The notes beneath the pieces were generated by a model. The model searched no databases, was not told where the DNA came from, and was given only the letters and a program-made list of their open reading frames with translations. Below are positions 57,835-64,000 of a stretch of DNA of 64,000 nt, piece after piece. The stretch is from Sphingomonas sp. CBMAI 2297 (GTDB lineage: Bacteria; Pseudomonadota; Alphaproteobacteria; Sphingomonadales; Sphingomonadaceae): contig NZ_JAPDIR010000014.1 of assembly GCF_029870595.1 (NCBI RefSeq), positions 1-64,000 of the forward strand, written 5' to 3'. The translations under genes were made by a program, and so were the position numbers. Every line of letters starts with the position of its first letter. The stretch's first letter is position 1.

Positions 57835-57902
57835 TGTGCAGGTTCTGTGCAGATCGGCGAGGTAAGTTGTTGATTTGCCGTATCTGTGCAGTCTTTGTGT
57901 AG
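57835..57902 (+). promoter_or_regulatory. Right cluster of integrase arm-type sites (candidate)
   Basis: TGTGYAG occurs at 57835-57841, 57846-57852, 57885-57891 and 57896-57902, as two pairs each 11 bp apart. They cover the likely integrase promoter. The same heptamer is clustered at the left end. Confidence 0.6.
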
Positions 57903-57953
57903 GCGATTATATAGAATTTTCTTGTTTATTTCTAGTTATTTAAGATGGCACCT

Positions 57954-57979
57954 GGACCCCGGCGCAAGGCCGGGGTGAC
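57954..57979 (+). other. Right attachment site candidate within a palindromic repeat
   Basis: GGACCCCGGCGCAAGGC (57954-57970) is followed by CGGGGTGACG, completing the hairpin ACCCCGGC-GCAAG-GCCGGGGT. It is the intact counterpart of the truncated repeat at 35316. Fusing the left flank to this right flank would restore the same hairpin on the chromosome. Confidence 0.7.
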
Positions 57980-58011
57980 GATAGGAATTTGAAGCTCTTC
58001 CCGGTCCCGAC

Positions 58012-59217
58012 CTAATCCTGGGTCCGGATGCAGAGCGACACCGCGCCGCCGGCCAGCGTGCCGAGCGCGAGGATCAACAGCCACAGCATATAGCCGGTCT
58101 TCTCCGGCGCCAGCGCCAGCGCCAGCAGCGGCGCGACCATCGCCGGCAGGGTGTTGGTGAGGTTGAGGATGCCCAGGTCGCGCCCGCGATGCCCCGGATT
58201 GGGCAGCAGCTGCATCGCGAGCGCGGAATGGATCGCCAGGAACACGCTGAGCCCCGACAGCGCCAGCGCATGCCCCGCCGCCGCCACGCCCCAGCTCCTC
58301 GCGAACGCCATGACGCCGAGCCCGGCCGCCATTGCCAGCGCCCCGGCGGCAAGGAAGGGCTTGCGCCGCATCATCCGGTCCGAGAAGCGCCCGGCCAGCA
58401 CCGTCAGCAGCACCGCGACGATGGTGGAACCGGTCATCGTCGCGACGATCGGATTGGCCTCCACGCTCGTCCTGCTGATGTCGTCGCGGTCCAGCACCGA
58501 GAGGAAATAATAGAAGCCATAGGTGGACAGGCCGTTGCCGGCGACCTGGAACAGGATGCGCGAGGCCCAGGCAAGGATGAAATCGAAGCGGCGGAGCTCG
58601 CGCTGCGGCGCGGGCGGCGGCGGCGGCAGCGCGGCGCCTTCGCGAGCGAGCAGCAGGAACGGCGCGGTCAACGCGACGAACAACAGGCAGAGCAGCGCAT
58701 AGCGCATCGCGTCGCCGCCCAGCCCGGGCAGCGTGATCAGCACCGCCGCCATCGCGCCGATCGGATGCGAGACGCCGGTGAGGCCGGCCACCATGCCCTT
58801 CTGCGCATCGGGTATCTCGTCCGCCATCACCGCGGCGATCGGCGCGAACATCATGTTGATCCCGATCTGGATGCAGGTGACGGCGAGCAACAGGCTCACC
58901 GGATCGGCCGCGACCAGCAACAGGCCATAGGACGCGCTGAGCACCCCCAGCCCCACCGTCACCCAGGGCCGCCGGGTGCCGCGCAGCCGCCGGGTGCGAT
59001 CGCTCAGCGCGCCGAACAGGATGTTGGCCAGGCTCGCCACCGCCGCGCCGCCCAGCGCGCCGGCGCTGAGGAGCTGCACCGCATGGCCGCCCCCCGCCTG
59101 CGCCGCCTTCAACGGCAGCAGCACCATGACGAACGGCATGAAGCTGACGAACATGCCCGCATAGGCCAGCGCATAGAGCAGTATGAAACCGCGGCCGGGC
59201 GAGACGAAGCGTCGCAT
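58012..59217 (-). CDS. MFS permease (sugar-type) at the end of the halogenase locus
   Basis: A 401-residue membrane protein with about 12 helices, of the MFS_1/SLC45-like sugar permease type. An early loop has ANILFGALSDRTRRLRGTRRPW, the A-motif-like loop, and VMADEIPDAQKGMVAGLTG resembles maltose/sucrose permeases of sphingomonads and caulobacters. The ATG at 59217 is chosen because residues upstream look non-coding. It lies 34 bp downstream of the LacI gene, probably in the same operon, and would import the product of the upstream receptor. Its 3' end is about 30 bp from the island's right edge. Confidence 0.85.
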   Translation of the reverse strand: MRRFVSPGRGFILLYALAYAGMFVSFMPFVMVLLPLKAAQAGGGHAVQLLSAGALGGAAVASLANILFGALSDRTRRLRGTRRPWVTVGLGVLSASYGLLLVAADPVSLLLAVTCIQIGINMMFAPIAAVMADEIPDAQKGMVAGLTGVSHPIGAMAAVLITLPGLGGDAMRYALLCLLFVALTAPFLLLAREGAALPPPPPAPQRELRRFDFILAWASRILFQVAGNGLSTYGFYYFLSVLDRDDISRTSVEANPIVATMTGSTIVAVLLTVLAGRFSDRMMRRKPFLAAGALAMAAGLGVMAFARSWGVAAAGHALALSGLSVFLAIHSALAMQLLPNPGHRGRDLGILNLTNTLPAMVAPLLALALAPEKTGYMLWLLILALGTLAGGAVSLCIRTQD

Positions 59218-59251
59218 GGACGGCGGAGCATCGCCGCCGGGCAGAGGCAAG

Positions 59252-60307
59252 TCAACGCCGCGGCGGCGCGGTCGAGGCACGGACGACGAAATCGAAGGGA
59301 AGCAGGAAACGGCCGTTGCCGGGCGTGTCGCCACGGGTCTTGCTCTCGATCAGCAGCTCGGCGGCCTTGGCGGTCATCGCCGCGATCGGCTGGCGGATCG
59401 CGGTGAGCGCGGGCACGCTCATCCGCACCGTCGGCGTGTCGTCGAAGCTGACCACCGAGAGATCGCCGGGAACCGACAGGCCGAGCGGCCCGGCGGCATG
59501 GAGCACGCCCAGCGCCATCTCGTCGCTGCTCGCGAGCACCGCGCTGGGCGGGGTTTCGAGCCCGGCGAGCGTGTTGAGCGCCGCGATGCCGGCTTCGTAG
59601 GTGAAGTCGCCCGGCTGGAGATAGGCGGGATCCACCTTGAGTCCCCGCGCCTCGATCGCGCCGGTGAAGCCGCGGAGGCGATCCGGGCTCATCGCATATT
59701 CGGGATGGCCCTGGACATAGGCGATGCGGGTATGGCCAAGGTCGAGCAGATGCTCGGTCGCGCGGCGCGCCGCCGCTTCGTCGTCCATGTACACCGCAAA
59801 GCCCTCGCCCTCGCGGTGCGATCCCAGCCGCGCGAAGGTCAGCCCGCCCTGGTGGAGCAGATCGGTGATCCGGTCGTCCTCGCTGTGCGGCGGCGTCAGG
59901 ATCACGCCGTCCGGATGGAGCGCCGAAAGCGCGGCCTGGACCTGCGCCTCCAGCGCGTCCGAATGCGAATCCACCAGCTCGAACAGCATGCGATAGCCAT
60001 GCTCGGCGCATTTGAGCATGCCGCCGTACAGCATCTGGTCGACCCAGTCGTTGCCGCGCCGCGACTGCCAGCCCTCGAGCGTCGGCCGCTCGTCGTTGAA
60101 GGCGAGGATCAGATAGGAGCGCGAGCCGCCGAGCCGGCGCGCGGCGAGGCTGGGAACATAGCCCAGCTTGTCGATCGCCGCCCGGACGCGATCCTGCACC
60201 GGCGCGGTGACGTTGGGCCCCTTGTTGATGACGCGGCTCACCGTCTGCAGCGAGACTCCCGCCTCCGCCGCCACGTCCTTGATCGTGATCGCGCGCTTCT
60301 TCTGCAT
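59252..60307 (-). CDS. LacI-family transcriptional regulator
   Basis: A 351-residue repressor. The N-terminal HTH is textbook: ITIKDVAAEAGVSLQTVSRVINKG (shown in two parts ITIKDVAAEAGV / SLQTVSRVINKG), then the hinge helix LAARRLGGSRSY. The periplasmic-binding-like domain has VLASSDEMALGVLHAAGPLG and VPGDLSVVSFDDTPTVRMS. The ATG at 60307 shares one nucleotide with the halogenase stop (TGATG), so it is translated with the halogenases. It probably controls this receptor-halogenase-permease locus in response to an imported sugar; the GH3 and permease operator candidates may be other targets. Confidence 0.95.
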   Translation of the reverse strand: MQKKRAITIKDVAAEAGVSLQTVSRVINKGPNVTAPVQDRVRAAIDKLGYVPSLAARRLGGSRSYLILAFNDERPTLEGWQSRRGNDWVDQMLYGGMLKCAEHGYRMLFELVDSHSDALEAQVQAALSALHPDGVILTPPHSEDDRITDLLHQGGLTFARLGSHREGEGFAVYMDDEAAARRATEHLLDLGHTRIAYVQGHPEYAMSPDRLRGFTGAIEARGLKVDPAYLQPGDFTYEAGIAALNTLAGLETPPSAVLASSDEMALGVLHAAGPLGLSVPGDLSVVSFDDTPTVRMSVPALTAIRQPIAAMTAKAAELLIESKTRGDTPGNGRFLLPFDFVVRASTAPPRR

Positions 60308-61848
60308 CAGGCCCCGGCCATGGCGGGACGGCCGAGATCCACCTTCTCGGCGCGGCAATGCGCATCGATGAACTGCTGCTGGCTCGGCAGCTGCAGGACG
60401 AAGCCGGCAAGCTGCTCGCGCGCCTTTTCCAGTCCCGCATAGAGCATCGCCTCGTCGATGCGGTCGACCAGCGGGTGATAGGTGCGCGGCCGGATGCCCA
60501 TGCCCTCCAGCACCGAGAACCAGCTGACCGAGCGGAACAGCTCGTCCAGCCCTTCGCGCAGCGTGCCGTTGGTGCGGAACAGTTCCACCCGCTCCTTCAG
60601 GCTGTCCGGCCATTCCATGTCGCGGCACTTGCGCCAGAAGGGCGTGTCGTCGCGCGCGGTGGTGCAATAATGGAGCACGATGAAGTCGCGGATCTCGGTA
60701 TAGTCCGCCACCATCCGGCGATTATATTCGTCCGCCAGCGCCGGATCGCAGTGGCGATCGGGCAGGAAGCGGAAGAAATAGTCCATGCCGCGATAGATCA
60801 GGTGGATCGCAGTCGATTCCAGCGGCTCGATAAAGCCCGAGGACAGGCCGATCGCCAGCACGTTCCGGTGCCAGATCCGCTGGCGCACGCCGGTCCTGAA
60901 CGGCACCACCATCGGCCCGGCGACCACTTCGCCCTCCACCTTGTCGAGCAGGATGCGCGTCGCTTCCTCGTCGTCCATGAACTCGGAGGAATAGACATGG
61001 CCGTTGCCGGTGCGGTGCTGCAGCGGGATGCGCCAGCGCCAGCCGGCGTCCTGTGCCTCGGCCAGCGTATAGGGGCGCGGCGGCCCGATATTCTCGGTCT
61101 GCGCGGCGATGGCGCGGTCGCAGAACAGATAGTTGGACCAGTCGGTATAGCCGCTGCCCAGCGCCTTCTCGATCAGCAGCGCCCGGAAGCCCGAGCAATC
61201 GATGAAGAAATCGGCGTCGATCGTGCGGCCGTCCTTCAGCGTCAGCGTGGAGACGAAGCCGCGATCGTCGAGCGCGACATCGGTGACGATCCCCTCGGTC
61301 CGCTTCACCCCGCGCGCCTCGGCATGGCCGCGCAGGAACCGGGCGACGCGCTTGGCATCGACATGCAGCGCATAGGAAGCGCCGGCGATCGGCGTGCTGC
61401 GGGCCTTGAAGGGCAGCATGAAGCGGCCGGCATGCGCCATCACCGTGGCGGGCGCGAAATCCTGGAGCGGGAAATCATGCCCCGCCAGCGTCGCCTTGCG
61501 CCAGCATTGGTAGAAGTCGCTGAGCTCCACCCGCTGGCCGACATCGCCAAAGGGGTGGAAATAGCTCTCGCCCTTGCGGAACCAGTCCTTGAACTCGATG
61601 CCGAGTTTGAAGCTGGCCTGGACCTGGCGGACGAAATCCTGCTCGTCGATGTCGAGCTTGGCGATCAGCTCCATGAAGGGCGGGATCGTGCTCTCCCCCA
61701 CTCCGATCGTGCCGATATCGTCGCTCTCGACCAGTTCGATCTCGAACAGCCGGCCCTTCATGTGATGCGCCATCACCGCGGCGGCGATCCAGCCGGCGGT
61801 GCCGCCGCCGACGATGCAGACCTTACGGAGCGCGTCCGGATTGTTCAT
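60307..61848 (-). CDS. Tryptophan-halogenase-like flavoprotein (second of the tandem pair)
   Basis: A 513-residue FAD-dependent protein of the PrnA/RebH family. FAD motif VGGGTAGWIAAAVM (about residues 13-26), GVGESTIPPF, the halogenase-type lysine in ASFKLGIEF (Lys 81, aligning with catalytic Lys 79 of PrnA), the flavin-dependent halogenase motif WRWRIPL, and GFIEPLESTAIHL with the Glu of the active site. All key residues are present, so halogenase activity is possible. Members linked to TonB receptors may act on other substrates. It overlaps the preceding halogenase by 4 nt and the LacI gene by 1 nt. Confidence 0.9.
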   Translation of the reverse strand: MNNPDALRKVCIVGGGTAGWIAAAVMAHHMKGRLFEIELVESDDIGTIGVGESTIPPFMELIAKLDIDEQDFVRQVQASFKLGIEFKDWFRKGESYFHPFGDVGQRVELSDFYQCWRKATLAGHDFPLQDFAPATVMAHAGRFMLPFKARSTPIAGASYALHVDAKRVARFLRGHAEARGVKRTEGIVTDVALDDRGFVSTLTLKDGRTIDADFFIDCSGFRALLIEKALGSGYTDWSNYLFCDRAIAAQTENIGPPRPYTLAEAQDAGWRWRIPLQHRTGNGHVYSSEFMDDEEATRILLDKVEGEVVAGPMVVPFRTGVRQRIWHRNVLAIGLSSGFIEPLESTAIHLIYRGMDYFFRFLPDRHCDPALADEYNRRMVADYTEIRDFIVLHYCTTARDDTPFWRKCRDMEWPDSLKERVELFRTNGTLREGLDELFRSVSWFSVLEGMGIRPRTYHPLVDRIDEAMLYAGLEKAREQLAGFVLQLPSQQQFIDAHCRAEKVDLGRPAMAGA

Positions 61849-63383
61849 GCGGGGGTCCTCATGGGCTCGGCAGCGGCACCATCGACCGTCGCGAGAAATT
61901 CGGAATGGGTGGGCGTGTCCGCCACGGTGCGGGCAATGGCGGCGCGCATCTGCTCGAGCCCCTGCGCGAGTTCGTCCGCATCGACCGCGGCGACGCCGGG
62001 GTCGAGCCGCTCGGGCAGATGCTCGAACCCGCCATAGATGGCCAGCCAGGATGCGGACGAGAACATCTCCCAGCGATAGCGCAGGAATGCGCCCCGCGCG
62101 CGCCAAAGCTCCAGCTTGGCGGCCAGGCTGTCGGGGAGCGTCATGTCGCGGCAGGCCTGCCAGAAGGCCCCCTCGCGGGGGCTCAGGCGATAATGGAGGA
62201 GGATGAAGTCGCGGACGCGCTCCATCTCCTCGGCCGACTGGCTGTTATATTCGGCGATCACCGCCGGATCGAAGCCCTTGTCGGGGAAGAGCTGCTTCAG
62301 CCGCTCGATGCCCGTCTCGATCAGCGCGATGCTGGTCGATTCCAGCGGCTCGAGAAAGCCCGAGGCCAGGCCGAGCGCCACGCAGTTCCTCGCCCAGGCG
62401 GCCTCGCGCCGGCCCGGCGTGAAGCGCAGGCGGCGGGGCTCCATGGTCGGCGCGCCGGGGACGTTGGCGAGCAGTTCGGCGCGGGCATCGTCGTCGCTCT
62501 GGAAATCGCTCGAAAAGACGATGCCATTGCCTTCGCGGCTGCGCAGCGGGATGCGCCATTGCCAGCCGGCGGTGCGCGCGGTGACGGTGGTGCAGCTGGG
62601 CGGCTCCCCCACCCGCTCGCTCTGCACGGCAAAGGCGCCGTCGCACAGCAGCCAGTGCGACCAGTCGCGATAGGGAATGCCCAGCGCCTCGCCGATCAGC
62701 AGGCCGCGAAAGCCCGAGCAGTCGACGAACAGATCGCCCGCGACGCGCTCGCCGCTGTCGAGCGTCACCGCTTCGATGAAGCCGGTCTCGCCGTGGAGCG
62801 CCACATCGGCGATCCGCGCATCGATGCGCGCCACCCCCGCGCGCTCGGCATAAGCGCGCATGTGCGCGGCGAAGCGCGAAGCGTCGAAATGCAGCGCCCA
62901 GTCGAACACCGAGAGCTGGCTCGGCGGATTGGGCAGCGGCACGCTGGCATGGCCTTCGCGCGCGAGCATCGCGCCGAGCGAATATTCCTCCAGCGGCGCG
63001 GCTCGACCGGCCTTGCGCGCCCTTTGCCAATAATGGTGGAAGTCGATGCCGCGCAGGTCCTGTCCGAAGCGGCCAAAGGGATGGACGAAGCTCGTCCCCG
63101 GCGTCCAGTCGACGAAGCGGATGCCGAGCTTGGCGGTCGCCTCGCAGGCGCGCATTACCTCGGCATCGGTCATGCCGAGCGACGCGTAGAAACGGCGGAT
63201 GGTGGGGATCGTCGCCTCGCCGACGCCGATCGTCCCGATCTCGGAGCTTTCGATCAAGGTGATCCGGGTGCCCGTCCCCGCCAGATATGCGCCTAGCGCG
63301 GCCGCCGCCATCCATCCGGCGGTACCCCCGCCGACGATGACGACACGCTCGATCGCGCCGCTGGCCGTGCCCCCATGTTTCAT
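61845..63383 (-). CDS. Tryptophan-halogenase-like flavoprotein (first of the tandem pair)
   Basis: A 512-residue paralogue of the next gene, clearly divergent in sequence. It has VIVGGGTAGWMAAAALGAYL, TIGVGEATIPTIRRFY, the lysine in TAKLGIRFVDW (Lys 85), GWQWRIPLRSREG and GFLEPLESTSIALIETG, so the WxWxIP and Lys/Glu features of flavin halogenases are kept. A separate reductase would be needed to supply FADH2; none is visible here. The ATG at 63383 is chosen over an upstream in-frame ATG because it directly precedes the FAD motif region. It starts 114 bp after the receptor gene's end, beyond a terminator hairpin. Confidence 0.9.
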   Translation of the reverse strand: MKHGGTASGAIERVVIVGGGTAGWMAAAALGAYLAGTGTRITLIESSEIGTIGVGEATIPTIRRFYASLGMTDAEVMRACEATAKLGIRFVDWTPGTSFVHPFGRFGQDLRGIDFHHYWQRARKAGRAAPLEEYSLGAMLAREGHASVPLPNPPSQLSVFDWALHFDASRFAAHMRAYAERAGVARIDARIADVALHGETGFIEAVTLDSGERVAGDLFVDCSGFRGLLIGEALGIPYRDWSHWLLCDGAFAVQSERVGEPPSCTTVTARTAGWQWRIPLRSREGNGIVFSSDFQSDDDARAELLANVPGAPTMEPRRLRFTPGRREAAWARNCVALGLASGFLEPLESTSIALIETGIERLKQLFPDKGFDPAVIAEYNSQSAEEMERVRDFILLHYRLSPREGAFWQACRDMTLPDSLAAKLELWRARGAFLRYRWEMFSSASWLAIYGGFEHLPERLDPGVAAVDADELAQGLEQMRAAIARTVADTPTHSEFLATVDGAAAEPMRTPA

Positions 63384-63445
63384 CGTGTCATTCTGGTCGT
63401 CCCGGCCACGGCTTCGCAAGCGAAACCGCGCCGACCCGCTCCCTG

Positions 63446-63481
63446 GGAAAAATGAGCCGGCGGCCCTGGAAGACCGCCGGC
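63446..63481 (-). terminator. Intrinsic terminator after the TonB receptor gene
   Basis: On the minus strand GCCGGCGG...CCGCCGGC (63481-63456) forms an 8-bp stem with a 10-nt loop and is followed by CTCATTTTTCCC, a T-run. It is placed between the receptor and the halogenase genes, so receptor mRNA would mostly stop here and the halogenases be expressed at a lower level or from another promoter. Confidence 0.75.
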
Positions 63482-63497
63482 CCAGGAGGGTTGGCTC

Positions 63498-64000
63498 TTA
63501 GAAACGGTAGCGCACGCCCACCGAGTAACGCGGCTCGAAGCGGTTCTGCGAATGGAACTGCTTCGAATCCTGGTCGAACTGGAAGTAATAGCGCTCGCGC
63601 TCGCCCAGCAGGTTCGAGACGTTGCCGTAGATCGCGAACTGGCTGTTGATGTTCGCGGTCACGTTCACGTCCACATAGTTGCTCGTGTCCTGCATCACCG
63701 GGATATTGCGCTGGTCGACCCGGTCGGGCGCCGGATCGGGATCCACGTCATAGCCCAGGCCCATGTTCGCAAGGCGCGGCGTGCGGTGGTTCCACGCGAC
63801 GCGGACCTGGAAGATATCGTCCTGGTACCAGCCGACCAGATTGATCTGGTGCTTCGAATTGTCCTGGAAAGGCAGCCTCTTGCCGTTGAGCCCCCGCGCC
63901 GACTGCGAGGAGTCGGAGAAGGTGTAGTTGGCGTCGATGCCGAAGTTGCGCAGGAACGGCACGTTCGGGAACAGGTCGGTAAAGGCCAGCTTGGCGCCGG
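63498..64000 (-). CDS. TonB-dependent receptor, C-terminal part (cut by the window end)
   Basis: The last 167 residues of an outer-membrane receptor; its start lies beyond position 64000. Strand-like segments (INLVGWYQDDIFQVRVAWNH, YVDVNVTANINSQFAIYGNV), the conserved NLLGERERYYFQF turn and the C-terminal VGVRYRF aromatic end are typical of the last beta-strands of TonB-dependent receptors of the sphingomonad/caulobacter carbohydrate type. Gene order receptor, halogenase, halogenase, LacI, MFS permease suggests uptake of a specific substrate, probably a glycan or aromatic glycoside. Confidence 0.9.
   Translation of the reverse strand, partial: GAKLAFTDLFPNVPFLRNFGIDANYTFSDSSQSARGLNGKRLPFQDNSKHQINLVGWYQDDIFQVRVAWNHRTPRLANMGLGYDVDPDPAPDRVDQRNIPVMQDTSNYVDVNVTANINSQFAIYGNVSNLLGERERYYFQFDQDSKQFHSQNRFEPRYSVGVRYRF

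Larger units (their letters stand above)
35316..57970. mobile_element. Integrative mobilizable element (about 22.6 kb)
   Basis: The segment is bounded by a 17-bp direct repeat with one mismatch (35316-35332, 57954-57970). A tyrosine integrase gene lies at the right end, reading inward, and TGTGYAG heptamers cluster within 150 bp of both ends. Inside are a MobA/MobL relaxase, an oriT-like site, a VirD4-like coupling protein and accessory membrane and coiled-coil genes, but no VirB-type mating apparatus, so transfer would need a helper. Codon and base composition vary inside and are lower in GC than both flanks. Cargo: an RloC-like ATPase with a divergent DUF3223 protein, a low-GC membrane protein, a short recombinase and an Rhs locus. 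Confidence 0.8.

Overview
The window looks like a chromosomal segment of a high-GC alphaproteobacterium of the Sphingomonadaceae (Sphingomonas or a close relative). The pointers are an UrcA-family protein, carbohydrate loci that combine a TonB-dependent receptor with tryptophan-halogenase-like flavoproteins, several L,D-transpeptidases, and intergenic palindromes of the kind common in sphingomonads (arms such as CGCGCAGGCGGGGATCCAGG, or ACCCCGGC/GCCGGGGT). This assignment is inference from content; no 16S rRNA is present.

Layout. 1-9 kb: an outer-membrane beta-barrel protein, a LysR regulator, an UrcA protein and a DUF4349-like lipoprotein; purine synthesis genes purC, purS and purQ with a small membrane protein between purC and purS; a chemotaxis transducer with an altered signalling tip; an alpha/beta hydrolase and a queuosine-precursor transporter. 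9-18.5 kb: tRNA-Arg(UCU) followed by tandem copies of tRNA 3'-end-like sequence; an NPP1/NLP-family secreted protein; a PLP aminotransferase; the methionine-salvage operon mtnB-mtnD-mtnC-mtnA; two divergent L,D-transpeptidases flanking a perfect 9+9 bp inverted repeat. 18.5-35 kb: a polytopic membrane protein, glutamine-dependent NAD synthetase, and a sugar-use region with a GH3 glucosidase, three Gfo/Idh/MocA oxidoreductases, a cupin, GH97, an SGNH hydrolase and a FucP/GluP-type permease. A third, YcbB-like L,D-transpeptidase and a small lipoprotein follow.

35.3-58.0 kb is a genomic island of about 22.6 kb, read here as an integrative mobilizable element. It is bounded by a 17-bp near-identical direct repeat (35316-35332 and 57954-57970). 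Joining the two flanks rebuilds a palindromic chromosomal repeat, so the element seems to have split a hairpin. A tyrosine integrase lies at the right end. TGTGYAG heptamers cluster inside both ends like integrase arm sites. The element carries a MobA/MobL relaxase with an oriT-like hairpin and nic-like sequence just upstream, and a VirD4-like coupling protein, but no type IV secretion apparatus. Cargo includes an RloC-like AAA ATPase with a CxxC hook and an R-x3-E...H tail, divergent from a DUF3223 protein with an HNH-like tail; a low-GC membrane protein; a second short tyrosine recombinase; and a secreted YD/Rhs locus whose last protein ends in an AT-rich unknown C-terminal domain followed by a lipoprotein that may be its immunity protein.

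58-64 kb returns to chromosomal genes: a TonB-dependent receptor (cut by the window end), two tandem halogenase-like flavoproteins, a LacI regulator and an MFS permease, all on the minus strand. This looks like a regulated substrate-uptake locus. The strongest candidates for undescribed biology are the Rhs-CT/lipoprotein pair and the divergent RloC-like/DUF3223 pair, both inside the island.
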